A stretch of 64,000 bases of DNA from Plantibacter sp. ME-Dv--P-122b (lineage in GTDB: Bacteria; Actinomycetota; Actinomycetes; Actinomycetales; Microbacteriaceae). The stretch lies in NCBI RefSeq assembly GCF_030209375.1, contig NZ_JARVSC010000010.1, positions 62,001 to 126,000 of the forward strand, given 5' to 3'. The position numbers and the translations under genes are program-made. The notes beneath the pieces were generated by a model. It was not told the origin of the DNA, did no database searches, and worked only from the letters and a program-made list of their open reading frames with translations. Positions 1-8,935 of the stretch are shown here, one piece after another (the first letter of the stretch is position 1; each line of letters starts with the position of its first letter).

Positions 1-455
1 CCGGGTTGCTCGTCGCACCCGGCTCGACGCTCCACGCCAAGGCGCTCACCCACGCGACCGCGAAGTGGGCCTGGCTCGCCGACCGCGCGAGGGAGCACGG
101 CGACCATCGACACGTCATCCGCCTGTCCTTCGGCCGTCAGGGCGAGGCCGACGCGACGAGCGCGTTGACCGACGGGGAGCTGCTCTCGACGGCGTTGCAC
201 GACGCGTCCGCGATGCTCGGCGTCCAGCTCGACCCGGGCAGCGTCCGCGGCTTCCACCGCATCTCCTGGACGGGGACGCAGCCGACCGCCGCCCGCGGCC
301 AGCGTGAACGCTCGACGGCCATCCGGGAAGCGGTGGCCGAGGTGCCCGACCTCGCGGTCACGGGTGCCTGGTTGTCGGGCACCGGGCTCGCCTCGGTGGT
401 CCCCGACGCCCACGAGGCGGCGGCACGACTCCGGCATCAGGCGCTGCAGCGGTAG
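1..455 (+). CDS. hemY: coproporphyrinogen III oxidase (C-terminal part, cut by window edge)
   Basis: About the last 150 residues of an FAD-dependent HemY/CgoX-type oxidase; the start lies outside the window and the frame is open from base 3. The enzyme oxidises coproporphyrinogen III to coproporphyrin III at the membrane. The tail has the family's closing FAD-binding pattern: VTGAWLSGTGLASVV near the end, preceded by a VRGFHRISW stretch. The call rests on this tail and on the haem genes that follow (hemQ, hemH, hemC, hemD, hemB, hemL), which form the coproporphyrin-dependent route. An older name for the same family is protoporphyrinogen oxidase; the presence of hemQ nearby favours the coproporphyrin activity. 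Confidence 0.8.
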   Translation, partial: GLLVAPGSTLHAKALTHATAKWAWLADRAREHGDHRHVIRLSFGRQGEADATSALTDGELLSTALHDASAMLGVQLDPGSVRGFHRISWTGTQPTAARGQRERSTAIREAVAEVPDLAVTGAWLSGTGLASVVPDAHEAAARLRHQALQR

Positions 456-587
456 ACGCGTCCATATGCCCGACCCGGCATCTTTTCCTGTCAACCCCCG
501 ACCGGATGGTGGCGTGGGAGTGACACCCGACTACGCTGGTCCCGTTGGATGCAGCATCACAGCACCACTCGAACAGACGGAGGCGCC

Positions 588-1010
588 ATGAAGGGCAAGG
601 TCATGTTCGTCGTCGGTGGGCTCACGGGCTACGTGCTCGGTACCCGCGCCGGACGCGAACGCTACGAGCAGATCAAGACGCAGTGGGTCAAGCTGTGGAA
701 CGCGAAGCCGGTCCGCGCGCAGCGCGGCAAGGTCGAGGACTTCGCCAAGGCACGCATCAGCGAGGTCCCCGCGGCTCTGTGGAGCGGCGTCAGCGCCGTC
801 GCGAAGGTCGTCAGCCAGCAGGGCTCGACGCCCGGCGAGAAGCTCGACAAAGCAATCTCGAAGACCGAGGACACCGTCCAGGACGTGTCCGAGACGGTTG
901 AGGACGCACGCACGGCCTCCGGCACCTCGACGTCGTCGGCCTCGAAGCCCGCAGTGCGCAAGCCTGCCGCGCCCAAGACGACGGCTCCGAAGCCCAAGAG
1001 CGGCGAGTAG
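588..1010 (+). CDS. YtxH-like small membrane-associated protein
   Basis: 140 residues. The start ATG at 588 is preceded by ACGGAGG with good spacing, so an upstream in-frame start at 549 is unlikely. Residues 4-16 form a short hydrophobic, glycine-rich segment followed at once by a basic stretch (TRAGRERYEQ), which resembles YtxH-type proteins. The middle is amphipathic and charged and the tail is rich in Ala, Pro, Lys and Thr. No enzymatic motif is visible. It is the first of three small envelope-type genes (with 1028 and 1440) that are probably co-transcribed. Function unknown; a membrane or cell-wall stress role is a guess from the family only. Confidence 0.6.
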   Translation: MKGKVMFVVGGLTGYVLGTRAGRERYEQIKTQWVKLWNAKPVRAQRGKVEDFAKARISEVPAALWSGVSAVAKVVSQQGSTPGEKLDKAISKTEDTVQDVSETVEDARTASGTSTSSASKPAVRKPAAPKTTAPKPKSGE

Positions 1011-1027
1011 CACCGACGATGCCGTTC

Positions 1028-1450
1028 ATGAGTGACCGCAACCGGTCGGAGCCGCGCTACGACAAGCGCGACGAGTCCCTCCTGACCCTCGTCGGCCAGC
1101 TGCCGGGGGTCGTCTCGAACCTGGTCAAGGCCGAGATCGCCAACCTCAAGACGCAGCTCGCCCACAAGGGCAAGTACGCGGGCATCGGAGCGGCGTTCGT
1201 CGCCGGTGCCGCGGTGTTCCTCTTCTTCGCGGTCGGCGTGCTCGTCGCCGTGCTGATCCTCGCGCTCGCCCTCGTCATGCCCTCGTGGTTGGCGGCGCTG
1301 TGCGTCTTCGTGCTCTTCGTCCTCGTCGCGGCGGTCCTCGTGCTGATCGCGCTGCGGTATTTCAAGAAGATCAACGAGGACCCGAGCCCGATGGACAACG
1401 TGAAGGAAGACATCAAGGCAGTGAAGGGACTCGGCGAGTATGACCGTTGA
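1028..1450 (+). CDS. Holin-X (phage holin superfamily) membrane protein
   Basis: 140 residues if started at the second ATG (1028); an ATG at 1019 is equally possible and no strong ribosome site decides. An N-terminal segment typical of the actinobacterial Holin-X family (SLLTLVGQLPGVVSNLVKAE) is followed by two strong membrane helices at roughly residues 55-80 and 85-112, then a charged tail. Despite the family name there is no phage context here: the neighbours are haem and housekeeping genes. It overlaps the next gene by 11 bases, which suggests translational coupling. Cellular role not known. Confidence 0.75.
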   Translation: MSDRNRSEPRYDKRDESLLTLVGQLPGVVSNLVKAEIANLKTQLAHKGKYAGIGAAFVAGAAVFLFFAVGVLVAVLILALALVMPSWLAALCVFVLFVLVAAVLVLIALRYFKKINEDPSPMDNVKEDIKAVKGLGEYDR

Positions 1451-1691
1451 CCAGTTCCCGGGGGCGACGCCCTCGCCCGAGCAGGCTCGCGCCGAGCTCG
1501 TCGCCACGCTGAACGCGATCGAGGACAAGCTCAACGTCCCGAAGCAGGTGCACCGCGCCAAGCGTCGTGCCATCGTCCGCATCGCGACCGTCAAGGTCGA
1601 ACGCCCGGCGGTCTTCTACGCCGGTGTCGCGGGCCTCGCCGGTGCGGCCGGGCTGGCCGTGTGGGGTCTCGTCCGCGCCATCGCGCGCTGA
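1440..1691 (+). CDS. DUF3618 family protein
   Basis: 83 residues. The N-terminal half is the DUF3618 signature region (SPEQARAELVATLNAIEDKLNVPK), followed by a basic segment and one membrane helix at about residues 58-78. DUF3618 proteins often sit beside Holin-X genes in Actinobacteria, and this one starts inside the end of the Holin-X gene. The pair is probably a membrane complex or at least co-regulated. Function unknown. Confidence 0.75.
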   Translation: MTVDQFPGATPSPEQARAELVATLNAIEDKLNVPKQVHRAKRRAIVRIATVKVERPAVFYAGVAGLAGAAGLAVWGLVRAIAR

Positions 1692-1707
1692 CGCGTCCCG
1701 CCGCCGG

Positions 1708-2169
1708 TCAGTCGCTCGGGGTGGCCAGGCGCGTCATCGGGACGTGCACGATGTCGTCCTCCACGTAGTCGGGGCCGCTGATCTCGAACCCGAACTGGCC
1801 GTACCAGTCGGCGAGGCGTTTCTGGGCGCCCATGCGGAGTTCCCGGTGCCCGTGGTCGGCGACGGCGCGGCGGATCAGTTCCGCGGCGAGACCTCGCCCG
1901 CGGGCGGTGAACGCGGTGGCGACCCGTCCGATCTCCGAGTGTTCGGCCTCGGTCAGGATCCGGATCGTCGCGAGCACCTCGTCGCCCTCCTGCGCCCAGG
2001 CGATGAGGGTGCCGTCCTCGATGTCGCGTCCGTCGAGATCGGCGAAGAGCGCCGTCTGCTCGACGACGAAGACGTCGACTCGGATCTTCAGCACGCGGTA
2101 GAGCGTGACCGGATCCATCTCGGCCGCTCTGGCGACGTGGTACTCGACGGGAGGCTGCTCGCTGGTCAT
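1708..2169 (-). CDS. elaA: GNAT acetyltransferase, ElaA type
   Basis: 153 residues. Starts at ATG 2169, which has a TACAGT box exactly 12 to 7 bases upstream, so the mRNA is probably leaderless; a GTG one codon earlier is less likely. The ElaA hallmark VFVVEQ is at residues 33-38. The acetyl-CoA loop ARGRGLA is at 89-95 and LRMGAQKRLADWYGQFGF at 111-128. GNAT enzymes move acetyl groups to amines; the substrate of ElaA proteins is not established. It is transcribed against the haem genes and is probably unrelated to them. Confidence 0.8.
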   Translation of the reverse strand: MTSEQPPVEYHVARAAEMDPVTLYRVLKIRVDVFVVEQTALFADLDGRDIEDGTLIAWAQEGDEVLATIRILTEAEHSEIGRVATAFTARGRGLAAELIRRAVADHGHRELRMGAQKRLADWYGQFGFEISGPDYVEDDIVHVPMTRLATPSD

Positions 2170-2175
2170 CACCCG

Positions 2176-2181
2176 ACTGTA
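2176..2181 (-). promoter_or_regulatory. -10 box of elaA (leaderless)
   Basis: TACAGT on the minus strand, 12 to 7 bases before the ATG at 2169; matches the actinobacterial TANNNT element with transcription starting at the start codon. Confidence 0.55.
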
Positions 2182-2260
2182 TCGGCGGTGAGGCTGGGCT
2201 CGGTGTCAATCGTGACCTGCCCCTTTTGCCCAATCGACCGAACTGGGTGAGGATAGGACT

Positions 2261-2983
2261 ATGACTCACCCGGCCTCTGCCGAGGCATCGCACCACCCGA
2301 CCGACTCAGCCACCCCGACTGGCCCCTCAGGATTCACCCTCTGGGCCGTCCTGCGCCGCGAGCCGGCGAGTGCGCTGCCGCTCGGCGAAGAGCATGTCTC
2401 CGAACTCGAAGCATCCATCGCGCTCGTCGAAGCCCAGGGCGTGACCTTGCGCGGCATCTACGACGTGTCCGGCCTCCGCGCCGACGCCGACCTCATGCTG
2501 TGGCTCCACGGTGACACCGCCGAGGGTCTGCAGGCCGGCCTCCGCGAGCTGCGCCGCACCGCCATCCTCGGCTCGCTGGCGCCCACCTGGAACGCCATGG
2601 GCGTCCACCGCGACGCCGAGTTCAACCGTCAGCACGTCCCCGGGTTCCTCCGCGGCATCGAGCCGAAGGGCTGGCTGTGCCTGTACCCCTTCGTGCGCAG
2701 CTACGAGTGGTACCTCCTGCCGGAGGAGGAGCGTCGCAAGATGCTCGCCGAGCACGGCCGTCAGGGTGCAGCGTTCACGGGTGTGCTCGCCAACACCGTC
2801 GCCTCCTTCGCCCTCGGCGACTACGAGTGGCTCCTGCCGCTCGAAGCCGACGACGTCGTCGAGCTCGTCGACCTCATGCGCGACCTGCGCAACACCGAAG
2901 CGCGCCGCCACGTGCGCGAAGAGGTGCCGTTCTTCACGGGCCGCCGCATCACGCCCGCCGAGGCATTGGAGGTGGTGCGCTGA
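2261..2983 (+). CDS. hemQ: coproheme decarboxylase HemQ
   Basis: 240 residues of the chlorite-dismutase-like HemQ family. It decarboxylates two propionates of coproheme to make haem b with hydrogen peroxide, the last step of the coproporphyrin pathway. Candidate functional residues are His125, Tyr142 (in LYPFVRSYEWY) and His165. Their spacing of 17 and 40 residues equals that of distal His118, catalytic Tyr135 and proximal His158 in actinobacterial HemQ. The first 22 residues are a low-complexity extension. GAGGA at 2249-2253 is the ribosome site. The stop overlaps the hemH start by one base, so the two are translationally coupled. Confidence 0.93.
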   Translation: MTHPASAEASHHPTDSATPTGPSGFTLWAVLRREPASALPLGEEHVSELEASIALVEAQGVTLRGIYDVSGLRADADLMLWLHGDTAEGLQAGLRELRRTAILGSLAPTWNAMGVHRDAEFNRQHVPGFLRGIEPKGWLCLYPFVRSYEWYLLPEEERRKMLAEHGRQGAAFTGVLANTVASFALGDYEWLLPLEADDVVELVDLMRDLRNTEARRHVREEVPFFTGRRITPAEALEVVR

Positions 2984-4233
2984 TGGCAGCCATGAACCTG
3001 GGGAGCACCGGAGCCGAGGCGCCCGAGCGCATCGTCCGCGGCGCGACCGACGCTGCAGCGTCCGGTCCCGAGCACGTCTCCGAACCGACGGACTACGACG
3101 CCATCCTCCTCGCCGGCTTCGGCGGGCCCGAGGGCCAGGACGACGTCATCCCGTTCCTCCGCAACGTCACGCGCGGGCGAGGGATCCCCGAGGAGCGTCT
3201 CGAAGAGGTCGCGCACCACTACCGCCACTTCGGTGGCGTCAGCCCCATCAACGACCAGAACCGTGCGCTCAAGGCGGCCCTCGAGCTCGAACTCGCCTCC
3301 CGCGGCATCGACCTCCCGGTCCTCTGGGGCAACCGCAACTGGGACCCGTACCTGCGCGACGCGGTGGCCGAGGCGCACGAGCGCGGCTTCACGAAGCTCA
3401 TCGCGATCGCCACGAGCGCCTACTCCTCGTACTCGAGCTGCCGGCAGTACCGCGAGGACTTCGCGATCGCCGTCGACGAGACGAACCTCGAGGGCGAGAT
3501 CCAGATCGACAAGGTGCGTCAGTTCTTCGACCACCCCGGCTTCGTGACTCCGTTCATCGACGGCGTCCGCGAGGCGATCGCCGAGTACCTGCGCGAGCAG
3601 CCCGAGCTCTCCGCCGAGACGGAGATCGAGGTGCTCTTCGCGACGCACTCGATCCCCACCGGCGACGCCGCGCGCTCCGGCCCCGACTTCCGCGGCTTCG
3701 GCGACCACGGTGCCTACGAGGCCCAGCACCTCGCGGTGGCCGAAGTCGTCATGGCGAACGCCATCGACCAGCTCCGTGAGGCCGGTGTCCTCGGCGGCGC
3801 GGTCGGCAGCGGCATCTCGGTGCCCTGGCAGCTCGTCTACCAGTCCCGGTCGGGTCCGCCCAGCATGCCGTGGCTCGAGCCCGACATCAACGACGCGATC
3901 GCCGAGCTGCCCGCCGCCGGCCGCAAGGCGATCGTCATCGTGCCGCTCGGCTTCGTGAGCGACCACATGGAGGTCATGTGGGACCTCGACAACGAGGCCA
4001 TGGAGACGGCCGGCGAGCACGGCCTGGCCTCCGTCCGCGTCCCGACGCCGGGCACCGCAGCCGCCTACGTCAAGGGACTCGTCGACCTCGTCCTCGAGCG
4101 CCGCGACGGCACGCCCGTCGAGGAGCGACCCCACATGACCGACCTCGGCCCGTGGTACGACGTCTGCCGCCCCGGGTGCTGCGAGAACGCCCGGCTGGGC
4201 TTCAAACCGGCGTTCTCGGGGATCGCCCCATGA
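2983..4233 (+). CDS. hemH: coproporphyrin III ferrochelatase
   Basis: 416 residues; ATG 2983 shares a base with the hemQ stop. Inserts ferrous iron into coproporphyrin III to give coproheme, the HemQ substrate. The catalytic histidine lies in FATHSIP and the porphyrin-loop tyrosines in SAYSSYSSCRQY. Four cysteines stand out: Cys153 in the middle and Cys395, Cys399 and Cys400 at the C-terminus. They are candidate ligands for the [2Fe-2S] cluster known in several actinobacterial ferrochelatases. The first 35 residues are a non-conserved extension. The gene overlaps hemC by four bases (ATGA). Confidence 0.93.
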   Translation: MAAMNLGSTGAEAPERIVRGATDAAASGPEHVSEPTDYDAILLAGFGGPEGQDDVIPFLRNVTRGRGIPEERLEEVAHHYRHFGGVSPINDQNRALKAALELELASRGIDLPVLWGNRNWDPYLRDAVAEAHERGFTKLIAIATSAYSSYSSCRQYREDFAIAVDETNLEGEIQIDKVRQFFDHPGFVTPFIDGVREAIAEYLREQPELSAETEIEVLFATHSIPTGDAARSGPDFRGFGDHGAYEAQHLAVAEVVMANAIDQLREAGVLGGAVGSGISVPWQLVYQSRSGPPSMPWLEPDINDAIAELPAAGRKAIVIVPLGFVSDHMEVMWDLDNEAMETAGEHGLASVRVPTPGTAAAYVKGLVDLVLERRDGTPVEERPHMTDLGPWYDVCRPGCCENARLGFKPAFSGIAP

Positions 4234-5177
4234 CCCTTCGCATCGGAACCCGCGGCAGTGCCCTGGCGCTGGCGCAGACCGGTCATGTGGCCGACGCCCT
4301 CACGGCGGCCACCGGCGAGGACGTCGAGATCGTCACCGTCACGACGCAGGGCGACACGAGTCGCGAGTCGCTCTCGACCATCGGCGGGACGGGTGTGTTC
4401 GTCAACGCCCTCCGCGACGCCCTGCTCGACGGCGCCTGCGATCTCGTCGTGCACTCGTTGAAGGACCTGCCGACGGCTCCGGCCGAGGGCTTCACGATCG
4501 CCGCCATGCCGATGCGCGAGGACCCACGCGACGCCCTGTGCGCCTCGAACGACCGCTCGCTCGACGACCTGCCGCAGGGTGCCAGGATCGGCACCGGCTC
4601 ACCGCGTCGGATCGCACAGCTGAAGCGCATCCGGCCCGACCTCGAGGTCGTCGACATCCGCGGCAACATCGACACCCGCCTGCGCCGCATCGACGACGAC
4701 CTCGACGCCGTCGTCCTCGCGGCCGCCGGTCTCACACGGCTCGGACGGCTCGACGCCGTCACCGGCCTCTTCGACCTCGACACCTGGCCGACCGCGCCGG
4801 GGCAGGGGGCGCTCGCGATCGAGTGCCTCGACGACGACGAATCGTCCATCGCCGGTTCCATCGCGTTGCTCGACCACGCGCCGAGCCGCTGGCAGGCCAC
4901 AGCGGAACGGGCCGTGCTCCGCCGACTCGAAGCCGGTTGCTCCGCGCCCGTCGGCGCCGCAGCGTGGCTCGACGACGAGGACCTCGTGCTGCAGGCCGCC
5001 GTCTACTCGCTCGACGGCACCGAGATGATCCACCGGGAGAGCCGTGCGGAGGGGTTCTCCGGCGACGGACATGGGAGGGAGCTGCTGCAGGCCGCCGACG
5101 CGCTCGGCGTCACGCTCGCGGACGAGCTCATCGAGGCCGGCGCAGCCGACCTCGCCCCGCTGGGAGGCGCTGCGTGA
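4230..5177 (+). CDS. hemC: hydroxymethylbilane synthase (porphobilinogen deaminase)
   Basis: 315 residues. Polymerises four porphobilinogens into hydroxymethylbilane. Visible features: N-terminal RIGTRGSALALAQ; Asp79 in HSLKDLP, equivalent to the catalytic aspartate; GSPRRIAQLK at 124-133; and Cys237 in LEAGCSAPVG, which carries the dipyrromethane cofactor. Length is normal. Overlaps by four bases with both neighbours (ATGA with hemH, GTGA with hemD), so hemQHCD is one tightly coupled operon. Confidence 0.95.
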   Translation: MTLRIGTRGSALALAQTGHVADALTAATGEDVEIVTVTTQGDTSRESLSTIGGTGVFVNALRDALLDGACDLVVHSLKDLPTAPAEGFTIAAMPMREDPRDALCASNDRSLDDLPQGARIGTGSPRRIAQLKRIRPDLEVVDIRGNIDTRLRRIDDDLDAVVLAAAGLTRLGRLDAVTGLFDLDTWPTAPGQGALAIECLDDDESSIAGSIALLDHAPSRWQATAERAVLRRLEAGCSAPVGAAAWLDDEDLVLQAAVYSLDGTEMIHRESRAEGFSGDGHGRELLQAADALGVTLADELIEAGAADLAPLGGAA

Positions 5178-5998
5178 AGGACTGGACGAAGTCGAACACC
5201 GTTCCCACCGCCACCAAGCCGCTCGGCGGGTGGCGTGTCCTCGTACCGCGCGGCGGTCCGTGGGGCGACTCGGTCGCCGGGACGGTCCGCGGCAAGGGCG
5301 GGACGCCCGTCGTCGCCCCGATGATCAACTTCGCCAGCACCGACGACCCGGAGACGCTCGGGACCGCGCTCGCGGCGCTCGAGGCCGGCGAGTTCGACTG
5401 GCTGACCGTGACGAGCGCGACCACGGTCGACGTGCTGTCCTCGCAGCGGATCCGGATCCCCGAGACGACGAGGGTCGCCGCCGTCGGCGAGACGACCGCT
5501 GCCGCCCTCACCGCCGTCGGCTACAGCGTCGACCTCGTGCCGGCGAAGGACAACTCCGCCAAGGGGATGGTGCAGGAGCTCACAGCCCTCGAGCCGCACC
5601 CGAAGCGCATCCTCACCCTCCGCTCGGCCATCGCCAAGCCCCTCCTCACGGAGGGCCTGATCGCCGCCGGACACGACGTCCAGTCCGTTGTGGCCTACCG
5701 CACGGTGGGTGTGCCGGTGGCCGAGAAGATCGTCGCCGACGTCGCCAGCGGTCGAGTACGTGCCATCCTCGTCACCTCGGGCAGCGTGGCGGAGCAGGTC
5801 CGTTCACAGTTCCCCGAGATCCCTGAGAGCACCGTCATCGCCGCGATCGGGCCCCGCACGGCTCGTGACGCCCGAGGCTACGGGCTCCGGGTCGACGTCG
5901 TGGCGGAGCAGCAGACGGTCGACTCGCTGATCGAGGCGATCGTGTCCGTGGCGCTCAGCCAGAACGGCGACGAGGACGCCGGCGACGGAAACAGCTGA
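5174..5998 (+). CDS. hemD: uroporphyrinogen-III synthase
   Basis: 274 residues from a GTG that overlaps the hemC stop. Cyclises hydroxymethylbilane to uroporphyrinogen III. As usual for this family the sequence is poorly conserved, but the two-lobed pattern is present: WRVLVPRGGPWGDSVA near the start, a WLTVTSATTVDVL strand turn near residue 75 and ILVTSGSVAEQV near residue 200. Position directly after hemC makes the call firm. Last gene of the hemQHCD transcript; hemB downstream has its own promoter. Confidence 0.9.
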   Translation: MKDWTKSNTVPTATKPLGGWRVLVPRGGPWGDSVAGTVRGKGGTPVVAPMINFASTDDPETLGTALAALEAGEFDWLTVTSATTVDVLSSQRIRIPETTRVAAVGETTAAALTAVGYSVDLVPAKDNSAKGMVQELTALEPHPKRILTLRSAIAKPLLTEGLIAAGHDVQSVVAYRTVGVPVAEKIVADVASGRVRAILVTSGSVAEQVRSQFPEIPESTVIAAIGPRTARDARGYGLRVDVVAEQQTVDSLIEAIVSVALSQNGDEDAGDGNS

Positions 5999-6047
5999 CC
6001 GGCTTCACGCCCTGCGCGAACCGGGAGGGCGCGTCGGCAGCGGCGCG

Positions 6048-6053
6048 TAGGCT
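6048..6053 (+). promoter_or_regulatory. -10 box of hemB (leaderless)
   Basis: TAGGCT at -12 to -7 from the GTG start at 6060, giving a transcript that begins at or next to the start codon. No ribosome-binding sequence is present. Confidence 0.6.
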
Positions 6054-6059
6054 GGACGG

Positions 6060-7067
6060 GTGAGCATTCCCGAGACCCGTCCCCGTCGTCTCCGGCAGCA
6101 GCCGGCCATCCGTCGCCTCGTCAGCGAGACGCGACTCGACCCGGCGGAGCTGGTGCTCCCCATGTTCGTGCGGGAGGGCGTCTCCGAGCCGGTCGAGATC
6201 TCCTCGATGCCGGGTGTCCGGCAGCACACCGTCGACAGCGCCAAGCGTGCCGCGGCCGAGGCCGCCGCCGCCGGCATCGGTGGGGTCATGCTCTTCGGCG
6301 TCCCGGCCGAGCGTGATGCCGTGGGTTCCGGCGCGACCGACCCCGACGGCATCCTCAACGTCGCGACTCGCGCGCTCACCGCCGAGGTGGGCGACGCCCT
6401 GGTGGTGCAGACCGACCTCTGCCTCGACGAGTTCACCGATCACGGACACTGCGGTGTCCTCGACGACCGCGGGCGTGTCGACAACGACCGCACGCTCGAC
6501 CGGTACCGCGACATGGCGCTGGCCCAGGCCGAGTCGGGCTCGGCGCTCCTCGGGCTCTCGGGCATGATGGACGGCCAGGTCGCCGCTGTGCGCGAGACGC
6601 TCGACGCCGCCGGGTTCGACGACACGATCATCCTCGCCTACTCGGCGAAGTTCGCATCCGCGCTCTACGGGCCGTTCCGCGAGGCCGTCGACTCGCAGCT
6701 GCAGGGCGACCGCCGCACCTACCAGCTCGACCCCGCCAACCGTCGTGAGGGCCTGCGCGAGGCACTCATCGACGAGGCAGAGGGCGCCGACATCGTCATG
6801 GTGAAGCCCGCGGGGAGCTTCCTCGACGTCCTGGCCGACGTGGCCGACACGGTGTCGATCCCGGTCTGGGCGTACCAGGTGTCCGGCGAGTACGCGATGA
6901 TCGAGGCCGCCGCCCGGCAGGGCTGGATCGACCGCCGACGCGCGATCGAGGAGTCGGTGCTCTCCATCAAGCGTGCCGGAGCCGAGGCCGTCCTGAGCTA
7001 CTGGGCCGTCGAACTCGCCGGTTGGTTGGATGAGGCGCGCGGCCTGCGTGCAGGAGGAACCCGATGA
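6060..7067 (+). CDS. hemB: porphobilinogen synthase (ALA dehydratase)
   Basis: 335 residues from a GTG with a TAGGCT box and no ribosome site. Condenses two 5-aminolevulinates to porphobilinogen. The Schiff-base lysines are Lys197 (AYSAKFAS) and Lys249 (MVKPAGS). The active-site metal segment reads [14 protein letters not shown] with Cys121, Asp123 and Cys131. This is a mixed form between the all-cysteine zinc site and the aspartate-rich magnesium type. Overlaps hemL by four bases. The separate promoter lets early haem steps (hemB, hemL) be controlled apart from hemQHCD. Confidence 0.95.
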   Translation: MSIPETRPRRLRQQPAIRRLVSETRLDPAELVLPMFVREGVSEPVEISSMPGVRQHTVDSAKRAAAEAAAAGIGGVMLFGVPAERDAVGSGATDPDGILNVATRALTAEVGDALVVQTDLCLDEFTDHGHCGVLDDRGRVDNDRTLDRYRDMALAQAESGSALLGLSGMMDGQVAAVRETLDAAGFDDTIILAYSAKFASALYGPFREAVDSQLQGDRRTYQLDPANRREGLREALIDEAEGADIVMVKPAGSFLDVLADVADTVSIPVWAYQVSGEYAMIEAAARQGWIDRRRAIEESVLSIKRAGAEAVLSYWAVELAGWLDEARGLRAGGTR

Positions 7068-8479
7068 ACGACGCAGCATTCGTCAGAGCCCAGCGGTCGA
7101 TCCCCGGTGGGGTGAACTCGCCCGTCCGTGCCTTCCGCTCCGTCGGCGGCACGCCGCGGTTCATGGTGTCCGCGACCGGCCCCTACATCACCGACTCCGA
7201 GGGCGTGCAGTACGTCGACCTCGTGAGCGCGTGGGGCCCCGCGCTCCTCGGGCACGCGCACCCGCAGGTCGTCGAGGCCGTGCAGGCCGCTGCGGCCCGC
7301 GGCCTCTCCTTCGGTGCGTCCACCCCGGCCGAGACCGAGCTCGCGGAGCTCGTGAAGGAGCGCGTTCAGGCGTCCGGCGTCGCGCCGATCGAGAAGCTGC
7401 GCATGGTCTCCACCGGCACCGAGGCGACCATGACGGCGATCCGCCTCGCGCGCGGTGCCACCGGTCGCCGTCTCATCGTGAAGTTCGCGGGGCACTACCA
7501 CGGCCACTCCGACGGCCTGCTCGCCGAAGCGGGATCGGGCGTCGCGACCCTCGCCTTGCCGGGGTCCGCCGGGGTCACCGCCGAGACGGCCGCCCAGACG
7601 ATCGTCGTCCCGTACAACGACCGGGCGGCACTCCGCGAGGTCTTCGCCGAGCGCGGCCAGGACATCGCCGCGATCATCATGGAGGCGGCCTCCGCCAACA
7701 TGGGCGTCGTCCCGCCTGCTCCCGGGTTCAACGCGAGCGTCGTCAAGCTCGCGCACGAATACGGTTCGCTGGTCATCATCGACGAGGTGCTCACCGGGTT
7801 CCGCGTCTCCTCCGCCGGCTGGTGGGGGCTCGACAACCGCGGACTCGCCGCCGTCGCACCCGGCACCGAGCCCGTCCCGGGTGCCGAGGCCTGGGAGGCC
7901 GGCAACCACGCCGTCGCGAACTCGACCGGTGCCATCAGCATCCCGGTCGGCGTGTACCAGCCCGACCTCTTCACCTTCGGCAAGGTCATCGGTGGTGGCA
8001 TGCCCCTCGCCGCGCTGGGTGGGCGCGCCGAGCTCATGGACCTGCTCGCACCGACCGGCCCGGTCTACCAGGCCGGGACACTCTCAGGGAACCCGGTGGC
8101 CCTCGCCGCCGGCATCGAGACGCTGCGCCTCGCCGACCAGGACGTCTACCGTCGGGTCGACGCGGCGGCCGCGATCGTGTCCGAGGCGACCTCGAACGCG
8201 CTCACGGAGGCCGGGGTCGCGCACACCGTGCAACGCGCCGGGAACCTCTTCTCCTTCGCCTTCAGCGAGACGGCACCGACCGACTACACCGCGGTCCTGC
8301 GCCAGGACGCCTTCCGCTACCCGGCCTTCTTCCACCGCATGCTCGACGCGGGGGTGTCGCTCCCACCGAGCGTGTACGAGGCCTGGTTCGTCTCCGCGGC
8401 GCACGACGACGAGGCGATCGGCCGTATCGTCGACGCCCTGCCCGCGGCGGCCCGCGCGGCTGCGGCGGCCATTCGCTGA
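7064..8479 (+). CDS. hemL: glutamate-1-semialdehyde 2,1-aminomutase
   Basis: 471 residues, coupled to hemB through ATGA. Moves the amino group of glutamate-1-semialdehyde to give 5-aminolevulinate; PLP-dependent. Lys307 in [10 protein letters not shown] is the PLP lysine and [10 protein letters not shown] holds the PLP-contacting aspartate. The protein is about 35-40 residues longer than usual. The extra sequence lies between [11 protein letters not shown] and the PLP lysine (about residues 259-299, with many Ala, Gly and Pro). It is in frame and the downstream motifs are intact, so the enzyme should be active. Confidence 0.93.
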   Translation: MNDAAFVRAQRSIPGGVNSPVRAFRSVGGTPRFMVSATGPYITDSEGVQYVDLVSAWGPALLGHAHPQVVEAVQAAAARGLSFGASTPAETELAELVKERVQASGVAPIEKLRMVSTGTEATMTAIRLARGATGRRLIVKFAGHYHGHSDGLLAEAGSGVATLALPGSAGVTAETAAQTIVVPYNDRAALREVFAERGQDIAAIIMEAASANMGVVPPAPGFNASVVKLAHEYGSLVIIDEVLTGFRVSSAGWWGLDNRGLAAVAPGTEPVPGAEAWEAGNHAVANSTGAISIPVGVYQPDLFTFGKVIGGGMPLAALGGRAELMDLLAPTGPVYQAGTLSGNPVALAAGIETLRLADQDVYRRVDAAAAIVSEATSNALTEAGVAHTVQRAGNLFSFAFSETAPTDYTAVLRQDAFRYPAFFHRMLDAGVSLPPSVYEAWFVSAAHDDEAIGRIVDALPAAARAAAAAIR

Positions 8480-8587
8480 GTCGCACGGTCGCCCCGCCGC
8501 CGACGTCGGACGCTGCACAGGGCATGCGTTACCGCTTTGTGAACTTCCGGCAACGCGAACGTCGGTGGGGGTTGGCAGACTAGAGGC

Positions 8588-8935
8588 ATGGCCTCCTTGC
8601 GTCTGCACCCCGACCGACTGGAGATCGAGCTGTCCGCGTACGACAAAGCGCTCTCGCTGCGTCGGAGCAACGTCGTCGTGCCACGGTCGAGCATCCGTTC
8701 CGCCACCATCACCGACGACCCGTGGATCTGGGTCCGGGGCATCCGGGCGCCCGGCACCGCGATCCCGTTGACCCTCGCCATCGGCCAGTGGAAGTTCCAC
8801 GGTGGCAAGGACTTCCTCGTCATCAAGGGCACGAAGCCGTCGGTCGTCATCGACCTCGAGGACACCGAGTACTCGCGGCTCATCATCACCACCCGCCGGA
8901 GCGCAGAGCTCATCGCGGCCCTCGACCTGCACTGA
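8588..8935 (+). CDS. hypothetical protein, bacterial PH-like
   Basis: 115 residues, no signal peptide or membrane segment. Alternating short strands (LEIELSAYDKALSLRRSNVVVP, VVIDLEDTEYSRLIITT) suggest a small beta-rich fold like bacterial PH domains; this is a fold guess, not a recognised family. A CAGACT box lies 12 to 7 bases before the ATG, so it may be a leaderless single-gene transcript. Downstream of hemL by 108 bases but probably not part of that operon. Function unknown. Confidence 0.55.
   Translation: MASLRLHPDRLEIELSAYDKALSLRRSNVVVPRSSIRSATITDDPWIWVRGIRAPGTAIPLTLAIGQWKFHGGKDFLVIKGTKPSVVIDLEDTEYSRLIITTRRSAELIAALDLH

Noticed and set aside
1028-1691. Prophage remnant suggested by the holin-family gene
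   Set aside because: Holin-X and DUF3618 pairs are ordinary chromosomal genes in Actinobacteria; no integrase, capsid or lysin gene is nearby.
2821-4134. Long minus-strand open frame opposite hemQ and hemH
   Set aside because: Composition is that of a reverse shadow of GC-rich coding sequence and no domain is visible; many such frames occur in the window.
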